From MGBC131033 sp910585655 (GTDB lineage: Bacteria; Bacillota; Clostridia; Lachnospirales; Lachnospiraceae), in the NCBI GenBank assembly GCA_949502025.1, contig CATBCG010000029.1, positions 1-45,336 on the forward strand: DNA of 45,336 bases. Direction: 5' to 3'. Shown here piece after piece: positions 1 to 8,356 of the stretch; positions within the stretch are counted from its first letter, which is position 1, and each line of letters opens with the position of its first letter. Below the pieces are notes generated by a model, which did no database searches, was not told where the DNA came from, and was given only the letters and a program-made list of their open reading frames with translations. The position numbers and the translations under genes were made by a program.

Positions 1-92
1 CCATACCTGACATACCAATCATTTCCTTTCAAGAAGTATAGAAATAATTGTACACGATTGTGCAGGAATTGTCAGTTACTAAATATAATATA

Positions 93-1364
93 TCAGATTT
101 TTTCTTTGGCGGATAGACATAAAATCGTGCGTTTACCGTGGCCATAGGTCATCAACAATCTTTTCCAGATTTTTTCCAGGTAAAACCAATACCCTGCCCG
201 ATCGACTTCCTCGGCGGATCCTATCGGTACTCTTCCGATTTCGTTTTCTCCAAGCCGGTAAACTAATTCTGCCACCAGATCGCCTACCGCCACCGGAGCT
301 TCCACGGCTTCCGGGTACTCTATTTCCCATGTTACCTCGTCAAGGTTTTCCCCTTTTAAAAATAAATGGCGGAACTCTTCCGGCGGAGCAAGCGTTATTT
401 CTTCTAATACTCCGTTTTTTACCGGTACGGCAGCCAGATCTGCCGCTGTCAGGGTATGTTGAAATACGTTGCAGTTGGCAAACCCATAATTTAATAACTT
501 TGCTGCCTCCTCAAAACGATCCTTTGGACTAGGACACCCCATCACTACCGCGATCATATCGCAATTGTTTCGGTTAGCAGTAGCAGAAAGACAAAACTTT
601 GCCTGACTGGTAGATCCGGTTTTCAGTCCGGTAATTCCCTCATAGGTTCGTACCAATTTATTCGTATTGGTAAGACCAAACTCACTTTCTCCACGTCTTG
701 TTTTATGTACGATAGTATCCATCCAGGTCGTCGAATACTGACTGATCTGCGGAAAACGGGTAATCAGCTCCCTAGACATCAGCGCTACGTCTTTCGCCGA
801 GGAATAATGCCCTTCTGCGTCCAGACCGGTACAGTTGGCAAAACGAGTATGCTCCATCCCCAACTGCTTTGCCTTTTCGTTCATACTGACAACAAACGCT
901 TCTTCGCTTCCGCCGATATGCTCTGCCATCGCCGTAGCCGCGTCGTTGGCGCTGGCAATGGAAATACATTTTATCATATCTTCTACTGTCTGTGTTTCTC
1001 CTGGTTCTAAATAGACCTGCGAGCCGCCCTTTCCCGCTGCATGCTCGCTGACCGTTACCAGATCCGTCAGGTTGATTTGCCCGCTCTCTAAGGCTTCTAA
1101 TATCAACAGCAGCGTCATAATCTTTGTAATACTGGCAGGGGGCATTTCCATATCTTCTTTTTTGGCATACAAGACTTCCCCGGTAGATCCTTCGATCAAA
1201 ATGGCAGAAACCGCAGTAAGAGCCATCGGGTCTTCTTTTTCTGCAGGAAGGGTATTTTCTACCGGAAGAACCGACTCCTCCTTTGCCGCTCCTTTTGCTG
1301 CGCCTACCCCTATCAGGGAAACTATCAGGCAGCTTATCAATATCAAAATTTTACTTCGTTTCAT
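93..1364 (-). CDS. dacF: Serine-type D-alanyl-D-alanine carboxypeptidase (DacF/PBP5 family)
   Basis: This 423-residue enzyme should trim the terminal D-alanine from peptidoglycan pentapeptides outside the membrane. The N-terminus is a signal peptide: a basic start followed by a hydrophobic stretch to about residue 22. All three penicillin-binding motifs are visible: S78-I-T-K81 with the acyl-enzyme serine, S138-A-N140, and K-T-G near residue 247. The region after about residue 310 matches the beta-rich C-terminal domain of PBP5-type enzymes and ends in a basic segment that could be the membrane anchor. It is transcribed divergently from the DAHP synthase gene. Family assignment is firm. The exact paralog (DacF as opposed to DacA or DacB) is inferred from length only; a sporulation role cannot be shown from sequence. 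Confidence 0.9.
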   Translation of the reverse strand: MKRSKILILISCLIVSLIGVGAAKGAAKEESVLPVENTLPAEKEDPMALTAVSAILIEGSTGEVLYAKKEDMEMPPASITKIMTLLLILEALESGQINLTDLVTVSEHAAGKGGSQVYLEPGETQTVEDMIKCISIASANDAATAMAEHIGGSEEAFVVSMNEKAKQLGMEHTRFANCTGLDAEGHYSSAKDVALMSRELITRFPQISQYSTTWMDTIVHKTRRGESEFGLTNTNKLVRTYEGITGLKTGSTSQAKFCLSATANRNNCDMIAVVMGCPSPKDRFEEAAKLLNYGFANCNVFQHTLTAADLAAVPVKNGVLEEITLAPPEEFRHLFLKGENLDEVTWEIEYPEAVEAPVAVGDLVAELVYRLGENEIGRVPIGSAEEVDRAGYWFYLEKIWKRLLMTYGHGKRTILCLSAKEKI

Positions 1365-1405
1365 CGTGGATACCTATTCGATTACTTGATTGCTACAGTA
1401 TATGC

Positions 1406-1434
1406 TTGACAAAGCGAAAAAATATTCTTAGAAT
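1406..1434 (+). promoter_or_regulatory. Predicted sigma-A promoter of DAHP synthase
   Basis: TTGACA (1406-1411) and TAGAAT (1429-1434) are separated by 17 bases, about 70 bases ahead of the start codon. No T-box or other attenuator could be recognised in the short leader that follows. Confidence 0.7.
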
Positions 1435-1505
1435 GAGTAGCAAGCCAATTTACTTACAAAGGCTTACTGCCTTTCTAAAATCAAATCGTTACAGGAGGAA
1501 TACCA

Positions 1506-2537
1506 ATGAGTTTTCAAGTTATAAAACAGGTTATGTCGCCTGAGGAATTAAAAGACCGTTTTCCGCTCTCTTTAGAGCTGACAGCGAAAAAAAAACAGCG
1601 GGACGAGGAAATCAGAAAAGTATTTACCGGAGAATCCGACAAATTTTTAGTGATCATCGGTCCTTGCTCCGCCGACCATGAGGACGCGGTATGCGATTAT
1701 GTCTCGCGGCTGGCTGCCATACAGGAGCATGTAAAAGATACATTGCTGTTGATTCCAAGAGTATATACCAACAAGCCGCGTACGACCGGCGAAGGCTACA
1801 AAGGTATCGTCCACCAGCCTGATCCGGAAAAAAAGCCCGATTTATCCGAAGGGCTGATCGCTATGCGGAAGCTTCACCTGCATGCGATTGAGGCGTCCGG
1901 TATGTTTGCCGCCGACGAAATGCTTTACCCGGAAAATCTGCCTTATGTAGAAGATGTTCTTTCCTATATCGCAGTAGGCGCCCGCTCGGTAGAGGATCAG
2001 CAGCATCGGCTTACCATCAGCGGAATTGACGTTCCGGCAGGAATGAAAAATCCAACCAGCGGCGATCTTTCCGTAATGTTAAACGCCTGCGTTGCCGCTC
2101 AGGGCAGTCACACCTTCCTCTATCGGGGCTATGAAGTAAAAACAAGCGGGAACCCGCTTGCGCACACGATTTTAAGGGGAGCCGTCAACAAGCACGGTCA
2201 GTCCCTGCCAAACTACCATTACGAGGATTTAAACCTTCTTCATCAGCTTTACCAGGAACGAAACCTTTCCTATCCGGCAACGATTGTCGATGCCAACCAT
2301 GCCAATTCCAACAAAACGTTTGCCGAACAGATCCGTATCGTCAAGGAAATTATGCACAGTCGCCAGGTTTCACCGGATATCGCCGGGCTGGTCAAAGGCG
2401 TAATGATCGAAAGCTATTTGGTCGAAGGCAACCAAAAGATTTCCGAACATACCTATGGAAAATCCATCACCGATCCATGCCTGGGCTGGGAGGATTCGGA
2501 ACGTTTAATTTACGACATTGCGGAGCATGCGAAGTAA
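1506..2537 (+). CDS. aroF: 3-deoxy-7-phosphoheptulonate (DAHP) synthase, class I (AroG/AroF type)
   Basis: It condenses phosphoenolpyruvate with erythrose 4-phosphate, the first step of the shikimate pathway in the cytoplasm. The protein is 343 residues, close to the roughly 350 of the E. coli AroF/G/H group. It carries the family signatures G-P-C-S-A-D near residue 52, K-P-R-T-T-G-E-G-Y-K-G near 90, the metal/PEP region G-A-R-S-V-E-D-Q near 160, and the D-A-N-H-A-N-S-N-K segment near 262. An AGGAGG site lies 7 bases before the ATG. It stands alone: no other aro gene is adjacent. Its 3' end overlaps the convergent SpoIIM-like gene by 33 bases. Which aromatic amino acid inhibits it cannot be read from the sequence. 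Confidence 0.93.
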   Translation: MSFQVIKQVMSPEELKDRFPLSLELTAKKKQRDEEIRKVFTGESDKFLVIIGPCSADHEDAVCDYVSRLAAIQEHVKDTLLLIPRVYTNKPRTTGEGYKGIVHQPDPEKKPDLSEGLIAMRKLHLHAIEASGMFAADEMLYPENLPYVEDVLSYIAVGARSVEDQQHRLTISGIDVPAGMKNPTSGDLSVMLNACVAAQGSHTFLYRGYEVKTSGNPLAHTILRGAVNKHGQSLPNYHYEDLNLLHQLYQERNLSYPATIVDANHANSNKTFAEQIRIVKEIMHSRQVSPDIAGLVKGVMIESYLVEGNQKISEHTYGKSITDPCLGWEDSERLIYDIAEHAK

Positions 2538-3185
2538 AAGTCTCCATTGGATACGCTTTACAATCTCATAATCGGTCACATAACAAAGCAATAAGGCGGC
2601 TGCATAAAAGCAGGAAGGCAAAAGACGGATACGGAGAACCAGTAAGATGTCCCGTATCCGTTTTTGATAAGGAACATAGCTAAGCCCCGGTTCCAATCCC
2701 GGTTTTATCCAGAAAATCCCTGTCAAAACGGCTAAGACAGAAGGAATCACCAGCACTGCCGTAAAACTGTAATACTCTCCCAGTCTGCCGTAAAAGCTTG
2801 CCAGCCCTCTGGCATATATCCCGGAAGTTATTCCATAAAGCAGCCAAAACGCCAGTAACGGCAGCGGCTTTTTTCCAACCTCTAAAATCGCTACCGTCAG
2901 TACAAAATAAAGCAGATAACACCATCCCAGCTTTCTTCCCCATACGTTTCCCGGATATTTTTTTCCAGGTTCCGCCAACGTAGTTTCCTCCTGCGCCAAC
3001 GTAACGCCGCCCGCCTGCCAGGTTTCTAACGTCTGCGGCGATATCTTCCCGGAGTCTTTCTTTTCCTGCTGCCAGCCGGAATCTCCTGTATTTCCCGGAT
3101 ATAACCAGCCACTTGCCAATACTCCTATCAAAAAACCAAATAAATACAGCAGCAAAAACAAAAAACAGCATAAACGCTTTTTCAT
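2505..3185 (-). CDS. Multi-pass membrane protein, possibly SpoIIM-like
   Basis: This 226-residue protein has a hydrophobic N-terminal segment (about 4-25), an extracytoplasmic-looking stretch rich in Gly, Glu and Lys (about 28-80), and then four or so hydrophobic segments (about 87-105, 107-125, 138-160, 183-203). The overall plan, one anchor plus a C-terminal helical membrane bundle, and its position last after proC and a NUDIX gene suggest the SpoIIM/DUF95 superfamily, which acts in septal peptidoglycan remodelling during engulfment. No diagnostic motif was recognised, so this is an inference. It starts 48 bases after the NUDIX gene and an AGGAATCAGAG-type ribosome site precedes the ATG. 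Its last 33 bases are antisense to the end of the DAHP synthase gene. Confidence 0.5.
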   Translation of the reverse strand: MKKRLCCFLFLLLYLFGFLIGVLASGWLYPGNTGDSGWQQEKKDSGKISPQTLETWQAGGVTLAQEETTLAEPGKKYPGNVWGRKLGWCYLLYFVLTVAILEVGKKPLPLLAFWLLYGITSGIYARGLASFYGRLGEYYSFTAVLVIPSVLAVLTGIFWIKPGLEPGLSYVPYQKRIRDILLVLRIRLLPSCFYAAALLLCYVTDYEIVKRIQWRLLLRMLRNVVN

Positions 3186-3233
3186 ACTCTGATTCCTGTG
3201 AGTTTTTTATAAGCTTATGCTGCTTTCTATTTG

Positions 3234-3776
3234 CTATTCCTGTTCTCTCCGGCGCCGTATCTCCTGATAGGCAAGTACCGCCGCCATAGTTTTGGAATCC
3301 TGGATAGTTCCGTTTAAAATCATATCTACGACTTCCTCTAGCGTATACCGCTCAATCGTCACAAATTCATCGTCGTCCAAATGCTGCGTAGCCGGAGTCA
3401 TTTTTTCCGTATAATAAATCCCGATCTTTTCATCACAAAAGGCTACGGTGGTATACAGTTCAATCAACGGATGAACTTCCTCGGCATGATAACCGATTTC
3501 TTCTTCTAATTCTCTTGTCGCGCAGGTGATAAAATCTTCTCCTGGATTTAAGCCGCCTGCAGGAATTTCTAAAATTTCCTTTTGCGGACCGTTTCGGAAC
3601 TGCCGTACCATCACCAGTTTTCCTTCTTCATCTACCGGAAGAATCGCTGCCGCTCCTTTATGATGCACGAGATCCCACTCTACCTGCTTTCCGTTCGGTA
3701 ATGCAATGACATCCGTACACATTTCTACAATACGTCCCTGATAGCGAACATGACGCTCCAAACGCTCATATGCCAT
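3234..3776 (-). CDS. NUDIX hydrolase, ADP-ribose pyrophosphatase type
   Basis: It is predicted to hydrolyse ADP-ribose or a related nucleoside diphosphate sugar to AMP and a sugar phosphate. The 180-residue protein contains a complete Nudix box at about residues 74-96, with the G-x5-E-x7-R-E-x2-E-E-x-G spacing intact and the metal-binding R-E-L-E-E-E-I-G core. The upstream strands include the M-V-R-Q-F-R segment, typical of the ADPRase subfamily. The gene lies 17 bases after proC and 48 bases before the membrane protein gene, so the three are probably cotranscribed. Substrate preference within the subfamily cannot be fixed from the sequence. Confidence 0.9.
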   Translation of the reverse strand: MAYERLERHVRYQGRIVEMCTDVIALPNGKQVEWDLVHHKGAAAILPVDEEGKLVMVRQFRNGPQKEILEIPAGGLNPGEDFITCATRELEEEIGYHAEEVHPLIELYTTVAFCDEKIGIYYTEKMTPATQHLDDDEFVTIERYTLEEVVDMILNGTIQDSKTMAAVLAYQEIRRRREQE

Positions 3777-3793
3777 CTTCCATTCCTCCTCTT

Positions 3794-4594
3794 TTATTTT
3801 TCCATTTCTTTTGCCCGGTTCTGGCAGGCTTCGCCCGCCTTTAGTACCGCATTCCGAAAGCCATATTCCTCTAAAGCCGCTACGCCTGCGATGGTAGTCC
3901 CTCCCGGCGAGCAGACAGCATCCTTTAGTTCTCCCGGGTGTCTGCCGGTTTCTAATACCATCTTTGCCGCCCCCAAAACCGTCTGAGCCGCCATAGTATA
4001 CGCCGTCTGCCTAGGCAGTCCGGCACGAACCGCACTGTCTGCCAGGCTTTCGATAAATAAATAGACATAAGCCGGAGAGCTGCCGCTAACGCCTATGACT
4101 GCGTTTAGGAGCTGCTCCGGCACTTCCTCTACTCGTCCAAAGCTTTCAAAAAAAGCAAGAAGTTCTGCTCGTTCCTCTTTGCTGTAGACACTGTTATCAA
4201 AGCAAAGCCCGGTCATGGCTTCGCCTACCTGGGCAGGCGTATTCGGCATAGCCCTTACAATCCGTACTTCTTTTCCAAGCCATTGTTTCATCTGCTCTAT
4301 CGTCACGCCTGCCGCCACCGAAATCAATATCTGCTCTCCGGTCAATACCGGCGCTAACTCTGGCAGAAGCGTTGCAAATAAATAGGGCTTTACCGCAAGA
4401 ATACAAAACCGACTCTCCCCTGCCACTCTTGTATTCTCTCCTGTCACTGCTACGCCCAGATTCTGCCGCAGTCTCTCTCTGCTTTCTGCCGAAGCGGTCG
4501 ATACCAAAAACTGTTCTGCTCCATATTGTTCTACTGCCCGGCAAAGCATCGCTCCGCCCATATTTCCTGCACCAATAAAACCGAATTTTATCAT
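3794..4594 (-). CDS. proC: Pyrroline-5-carboxylate reductase
   Basis: This enzyme reduces 1-pyrroline-5-carboxylate to proline with NAD(P)H, the last step of proline synthesis. The 266-residue protein opens with a Rossmann dinucleotide fold (G-F-I-G-A-G-N-M-G-G, residues 5-14). The C-terminal dimerisation domain holds the conserved run V-S-G-S-S-P-A-Y and, near residue 230, S-P-G-G-T-T, which is the family signature. Length matches the family. It is the first gene of a proC-NUDIX-membrane protein cluster and lies 89 bases downstream of the aminotransferase gene. A TATAAT-like hexamer lies in that gap, but no convincing -35 box was found. Confidence 0.95.
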   Translation of the reverse strand: MIKFGFIGAGNMGGAMLCRAVEQYGAEQFLVSTASAESRERLRQNLGVAVTGENTRVAGESRFCILAVKPYLFATLLPELAPVLTGEQILISVAAGVTIEQMKQWLGKEVRIVRAMPNTPAQVGEAMTGLCFDNSVYSKEERAELLAFFESFGRVEEVPEQLLNAVIGVSGSSPAYVYLFIESLADSAVRAGLPRQTAYTMAAQTVLGAAKMVLETGRHPGELKDAVCSPGGTTIAGVAALEEYGFRNAVLKAGEACQNRAKEMEK

Positions 4595-4683
4595 AAAACC
4601 CTCCGCCTCATACCCAAAATAATGAAGAAGAATTATAGGGAAGTTTGGAGAACTTTCCTATGATACAAGATACTGCTGCGTAC

Positions 4684-5937
4684 TTAGGAAGCCCTTGCAA
4701 ATGCGTTGTCTTCCAGACCGCATGTCTGCTGCTCTGACGGCTCCAACGCTTTTAAAAATGTTTCAATCCGATCCAGTCCTTTATCAATTTGCTCCATCGA
4801 AATCGCATAAGATAAACGAATGTGAGTAGCAAAGCCAAAATCCGCGCAAGGGATTACGGCAACCTGATACTGGTCAATCAGAATAGACGCCAAGGTTTCG
4901 ATAGAATCAATCTCTCTGCCTTTATGCAGCGTTCCAAGTGTCTGGCTCATATCTACAAAAACATAAAAAGCGCCCACCGGCAGATTCGTTTCTATATAAG
5001 GCATCTCTAAAAGACGATTATACATGTTCATACGCCGTCTGTCAAATTCCTTTTGCATCATCTTTACCGTTTCCTGCGAGCCACGTAAGGCTTCTACGGC
5101 AGCTTTTTGAGCGATGGAGTTTGGATTGGAGGTCTGGTGGCTCTGCACGCTTCCCATCAGCTTAGCGATTTCCCTTGATGCTGCCGTATAACCAATCCGC
5201 CACCCGGTCATCGAATAACTCTTTGCCATTCCGCTGCAGGTAATCGTCCTTTTATAAATCTCCTCTCCCAACGAAGCGATGCTGATATGTTCTTTTCCAT
5301 CGTATATCAAATTTTCGTACATCTCATCGGATACCACATAAATATCCTTTTGTATAATGACTTCTGCCAAAGCCTGCAGTTCCTCTTTTGTATAAACAGA
5401 ACCCGTCGGATTGTTCGGGGAATTTAAAATTAACGCTTTCGTCCGTTTTGTACAAGCTGCTGCCAGTTCTTTCGCCGTTATTTTATAACCGTTCTCTTTC
5501 CGGCAGGTAACATATACCGGAACACCGTCTGCCAGCTTGACAATTTCCGGATAGCTTAGCCAATAAGGCGCCGGAATAATGACTTCCTCTCCCGGATTGA
5601 GCAGCACTTCAAAAATATTGGTCAGAGAATGCTTTCCGCCGTTGCTGATTACGATCTGATCCGTTTCATATTCCAGCCCGTTAAAGCTTTTTAGCTTTTC
5701 ACACACCGCCTGTTTTAACTCCTCTGTCCCGGAAGCCGGCGTATATTTGGTAAAGCCTTCCTCAATCGCCTGGATAGCCGCCGCCTTAATATTGTCCGGA
5801 GTATCAAAATCCGGTTCTCCCGCTCCAAATCCTACGACGTCTACTCCTTCGCTTTTGAGCTTTTTTGCTGCTGCAGTAATCGCCAATGTAGAGGAAGGCT
5901 TTACTGCCATTGCCTTTTTAGAAAGTGTCAGTGCCAT
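4684..5937 (-). CDS. Pyridoxal-phosphate class I aminotransferase (aspartate aminotransferase type Ib)
   Basis: This 417-residue cytoplasmic enzyme is predicted to exchange amino groups between aspartate (or aromatic amino acids) and 2-oxoglutarate. The pyridoxal-phosphate lysine is K239 in S-G-M-A-K-S-Y-S-M-T-G-W-R. N-S-P-N-N-P-T-G (172-179) and the Y-x-x-x-S-D-E-M-Y region (200-207) are also present, as is the cofactor-phosphate arginine in W-R-I-G-Y (246-250). It is about 20 residues longer than most homologs because of a C-terminal extension rich in Glu, Gln and Ala. It has its own promoter at 6017-6045. The aspartate specificity is by family resemblance; other keto-acid substrates are possible. 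Confidence 0.88.
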   Translation of the reverse strand: MALTLSKKAMAVKPSSTLAITAAAKKLKSEGVDVVGFGAGEPDFDTPDNIKAAAIQAIEEGFTKYTPASGTEELKQAVCEKLKSFNGLEYETDQIVISNGGKHSLTNIFEVLLNPGEEVIIPAPYWLSYPEIVKLADGVPVYVTCRKENGYKITAKELAAACTKRTKALILNSPNNPTGSVYTKEELQALAEVIIQKDIYVVSDEMYENLIYDGKEHISIASLGEEIYKRTITCSGMAKSYSMTGWRIGYTAASREIAKLMGSVQSHQTSNPNSIAQKAAVEALRGSQETVKMMQKEFDRRRMNMYNRLLEMPYIETNLPVGAFYVFVDMSQTLGTLHKGREIDSIETLASILIDQYQVAVIPCADFGFATHIRLSYAISMEQIDKGLDRIETFLKALEPSEQQTCGLEDNAFARAS

Positions 5938-6016
5938 TCTATGTATCCCCTTTCGTTCGGAACCATCCGTGCTTTTGCATAAATGGTATACAAGTATTCA
6001 TGTATCATCACATACT

Positions 6017-6045
6017 ATTGTAACGGATGTTACGAAGGGAATCAA
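6017..6045 (-). promoter_or_regulatory. Predicted sigma-A promoter of the aminotransferase gene
   Basis: On the minus strand TTGATT (6045-6040) and TACAAT (6022-6017) are 17 bases apart, about 80 bases before the ATG. The remaining intergenic stretch to 6174 shows no gene that I would support. Confidence 0.65.
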
Positions 6046-6174
6046 GTTCAAATATCTTTTTCACTCCATAAGCTATACTTATGGAGATTCTTCTTCTAAT
6101 AACAAATAAGAATCCATCCCGAGTTAAAATAAGGCAACATCTTCTATTTGCGCGAGTGTGCATCCCTATGATAC

Positions 6175-6226
6175 AAAAAGGGCTGCTGCCCTGAAACTGA
6201 CGACTCAGTTCCAAGACAACAGCCCT
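6175..6226 (-). terminator. Rho-independent terminator of rny
   Basis: Reading the minus strand, AGGGCTGTTGTC pairs with GGCAGCAGCCCT around an inner stem of CTTGGAACTGA and TCAGTTTCAGGG, and a T run follows. It begins 10 bases after the rny stop codon. Confidence 0.85.
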
Positions 6227-6235
6227 GACTGGTTG

Positions 6236-7792
6236 TTATTTTGCATAATCTACTGCCCTTGACTCACGAATGACGCTTACTTTAATCTGCCCTGGATACT
6301 CCAGTTCACTTTCAATCTGCTTCGATAAGTCACGCGCTAAAAGAACCATTTCCGAATCATTCACCTGGTCAGGAATAACCATAACACGGATTTCCCGACC
6401 TGCCTGAATAGCAAAAGATTTTTCTACACCCTTGCAGCCGTTGGCAATATCCTCTAACTGCTTTAACCGATTTGTATAGGTCTCCAATGTTTCTCTGCGG
6501 GCGCCCGGACGTGCTGCCGAGATCGTATCTGCAGCTTGTACCAAACAAGCAATCAATGTCTGAGGTTCCACATCTCCATGATGCGCCTCCACCGCGTTGA
6601 TCACTATCGGAGATTCTTTGTATTTCCTACAGAGGTTGACACCAATCTGGATGTGGGAGCCTTCTATCTCATGATCGACGGATTTTCCGATATCGTGCAA
6701 AAGACCTGCCCGTTTTGCCAGCTTGACATCGACACCGACTTCTGCTGCCAGCAAGCCCGCTAAATGCGCTACCTCGATAGAATGTTTTAATGCGTTCTGA
6801 CCATAGCTGGTACGAAATTTCATCTTACCAAGCAATCTGACCAGTTCCGGGTGAATTCCGTGTACCCCTACCTCTAAAGTAGCCGCCTCACCCTCTTCAC
6901 GCATCATCGTCTCCACTTCACGCTGAGCCTTTTCCACCATTTCTTCAATCCTGGCGGGATGAATACGCCCGTCCACAATCAGCTTTTCCAATGCAATCCG
7001 TGCTATCTCACGGCGCACCGGATCAAAACCGGAAAGAATCACGGCCTCCGGCGTGTCATCAATAATCAAATCCACACCGGTCATGGTCTCTAAAGTACGG
7101 ATATTCCGTCCTTCTCGCCCAATAATACGCCCTTTCATCTCATCATTCGGAAGCTGTACAACGGATATCGTAGTCTCTGCCACATGATCGGCAGCACACT
7201 TTTGGATTGCCGTTACCACAAAGTCTCTCGCCTTTTTATCGGCATCTTCTTTGGCGCGGTTCTCCAATTCCTTTACCATAAGCGCTGTTTCGTGCTTTAC
7301 CTCATCCTCTACGGTTTTTAAAATGTAATCCTTTGCCTGTTCGGAGGTTAATCCAGAAATCCGTTCCAGCTCCTGCAGACGCTTTCCATGAAGTTCTTCT
7401 ACTAACTCCTTTTCCTTGTCAAGTTCTGCTTCTCTGGCAGTAAGTTTGGATTCCTTTTTTTCAAGTGCTTCGGTCTTCCTGTCCAAAGTTTCTTCCTTCG
7501 TCAGCACCCGTTTTTCATACCGCTGTAATTCTGCTCTTCGTTCCTTGGATTCCCGTTCAAACTCATTTTTGTTTTTCAGGGCTTCTTCTTTGGCTTCCAA
7601 CAAGGCTTCCCTTTTTTTTGTCTCGGCTGTTTTAATAGCTTCATCTATAATTTCTCTAGCCTTCTCTTCCGCACTGCCAACCTTCGCTTCATAGTTCTTA
7701 ATCCGATTGGCAATCGCAAGCTTCCAAACAAGAGGAGCGACAATTACACTGGTAATCAGAACAGCAATGACCGCTGTAAGTACATATTCCAC
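6236..7792 (-). CDS. rny: Ribonuclease Y
   Basis: RNase Y is the membrane-anchored endoribonuclease that starts mRNA decay in many Firmicutes. The 518-residue protein has the expected order: an N-terminal transmembrane helix (about 4-24), a long charged coiled coil (about 30-190), a KH RNA-binding domain with G-R-I-I-G-R-E-G-R-N-I-R (around 220-235), and an HD domain with H-D-I-G-K-S near residue 365. The start is GTG, chosen because GGAGG lies 7 bases upstream and because it gives the anchor helix directly at the N-terminus. It is monocistronic, with a promoter at 7841-7869 and a terminator at 6175-6226. It is often found near recA-recX in Clostridia; here a broken gene separates them. Confidence 0.96.
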   Translation of the reverse strand: MEYVLTAVIAVLITSVIVAPLVWKLAIANRIKNYEAKVGSAEEKAREIIDEAIKTAETKKREALLEAKEEALKNKNEFERESKERRAELQRYEKRVLTKEETLDRKTEALEKKESKLTAREAELDKEKELVEELHGKRLQELERISGLTSEQAKDYILKTVEDEVKHETALMVKELENRAKEDADKKARDFVVTAIQKCAADHVAETTISVVQLPNDEMKGRIIGREGRNIRTLETMTGVDLIIDDTPEAVILSGFDPVRREIARIALEKLIVDGRIHPARIEEMVEKAQREVETMMREEGEAATLEVGVHGIHPELVRLLGKMKFRTSYGQNALKHSIEVAHLAGLLAAEVGVDVKLAKRAGLLHDIGKSVDHEIEGSHIQIGVNLCRKYKESPIVINAVEAHHGDVEPQTLIACLVQAADTISAARPGARRETLETYTNRLKQLEDIANGCKGVEKSFAIQAGREIRVMVIPDQVNDSEMVLLARDLSKQIESELEYPGQIKVSVIRESRAVDYAK

Positions 7793-7840
7793 TGGAGCAC
7801 CTCCTTATTCAATTTTCATTGTACAAAATACAACAGAATA

Positions 7841-7869
7841 ATTTTATACTTTTTCTACAACAATGTCAA
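7841..7869 (-). promoter_or_regulatory. Predicted sigma-A promoter of rny
   Basis: On the minus strand a perfect TTGACA (7869-7864) and TAAAAT (7846-7841) are separated by 17 bases, about 50 bases before the GTG start. Confidence 0.75.
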
Positions 7870-7894
7870 GAATTTTATACATTCCCCTCCATAC

Positions 7895-8225
7895 TCACCA
7901 ATGCCCGCCAATCAATACCTTTTTCCCTTGAAATGCAAAACCATACTTTCGGATTCTTTCTCTTTTGATTCCCTTTGCTATGAAAGCTATATCATACTGC
8001 TTTTCTTCAATCTGCTTTAAGACGATCAGCATATTGTACTCCGAAAAACTTTTCCAACATATCCATTGTTAAGGTCTTACCAAACCTCCTTGGTCTGGTA
8101 AGCAATGTCACGGTATCCTGATTTTCCCACCATTCTTTAATAAAATCTGTTTTATCCACATAAAAGCAATTCTTTACTCTTATCTGCTCAAAACTCTGAC
8201 CTCCAATATTCACTACCCTTGCCAT
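7895..8225 (-). pseudogene. Internally deleted AAA-ATPase-like / PD-(D/E)XK protein remnant
   Basis: The first 65 or so codons (8225 down to about 8030) encode the start of the AAA-ATPase-like family, with V-D-K-T-D-F-I and the Walker A-like T-R-P-R-R-F-G-K-T. That frame stops at 8007. Immediately after, in a different frame, comes I-E-E-K-Q-Y-D and K-Y-G-F-A-F-Q-G-K-K-V-L-I, which is the normal C-terminus of the same family, ending at a TGA at 7895-7897. Intact members are roughly 500-600 residues, so an internal deletion has removed more than 400 codons and joined the two ends out of frame. The 72-codon open frame at 8007-8225 should not be called a working gene. No flanking terminal repeats were seen. 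Confidence 0.85.
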
Positions 8226-8307
8226 TGCATACCATTCCTCTCTTTACTACAATACTAGCATTCAAAAGACCTTAACAAAGGTGCTTTCATCCTATTACCA
8301 ACATGAG

Positions 8308-8345
8308 AAAAATGGGGGGATTCACAACCGTGAATACCTCCCCCT
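8308..8345 (-). terminator. Terminator of recA-recX
   Basis: On the minus strand a hairpin with paired ATTCAC/GTGAAT above a GGGGG/CCCCC base (with a small bulge) is followed by ATTTTT. It lies 12 bases after the recX stop codon. Confidence 0.75.
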
Positions 8346-8356
8346 GTTTTTCACTA

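Noticed and set aside
1365..1505. Possible T-box or attenuator ahead of DAHP synthase
   Set aside because: No T-box core sequence, specifier stem or terminator hairpin could be identified in the 70-base leader.
4639..4662. A small hairpin between the aminotransferase gene and proC
   Set aside because: The stem is short and bulged and no T run follows, so I could not call a terminator. A nearby TATAAT-like hexamer lacks a -35 partner.
6008..6214. A 68-codon frame upstream of the aminotransferase gene
   Set aside because: It overlaps the rny terminator and the aminotransferase promoter, has no good ribosome site, and its composition is not protein-like.
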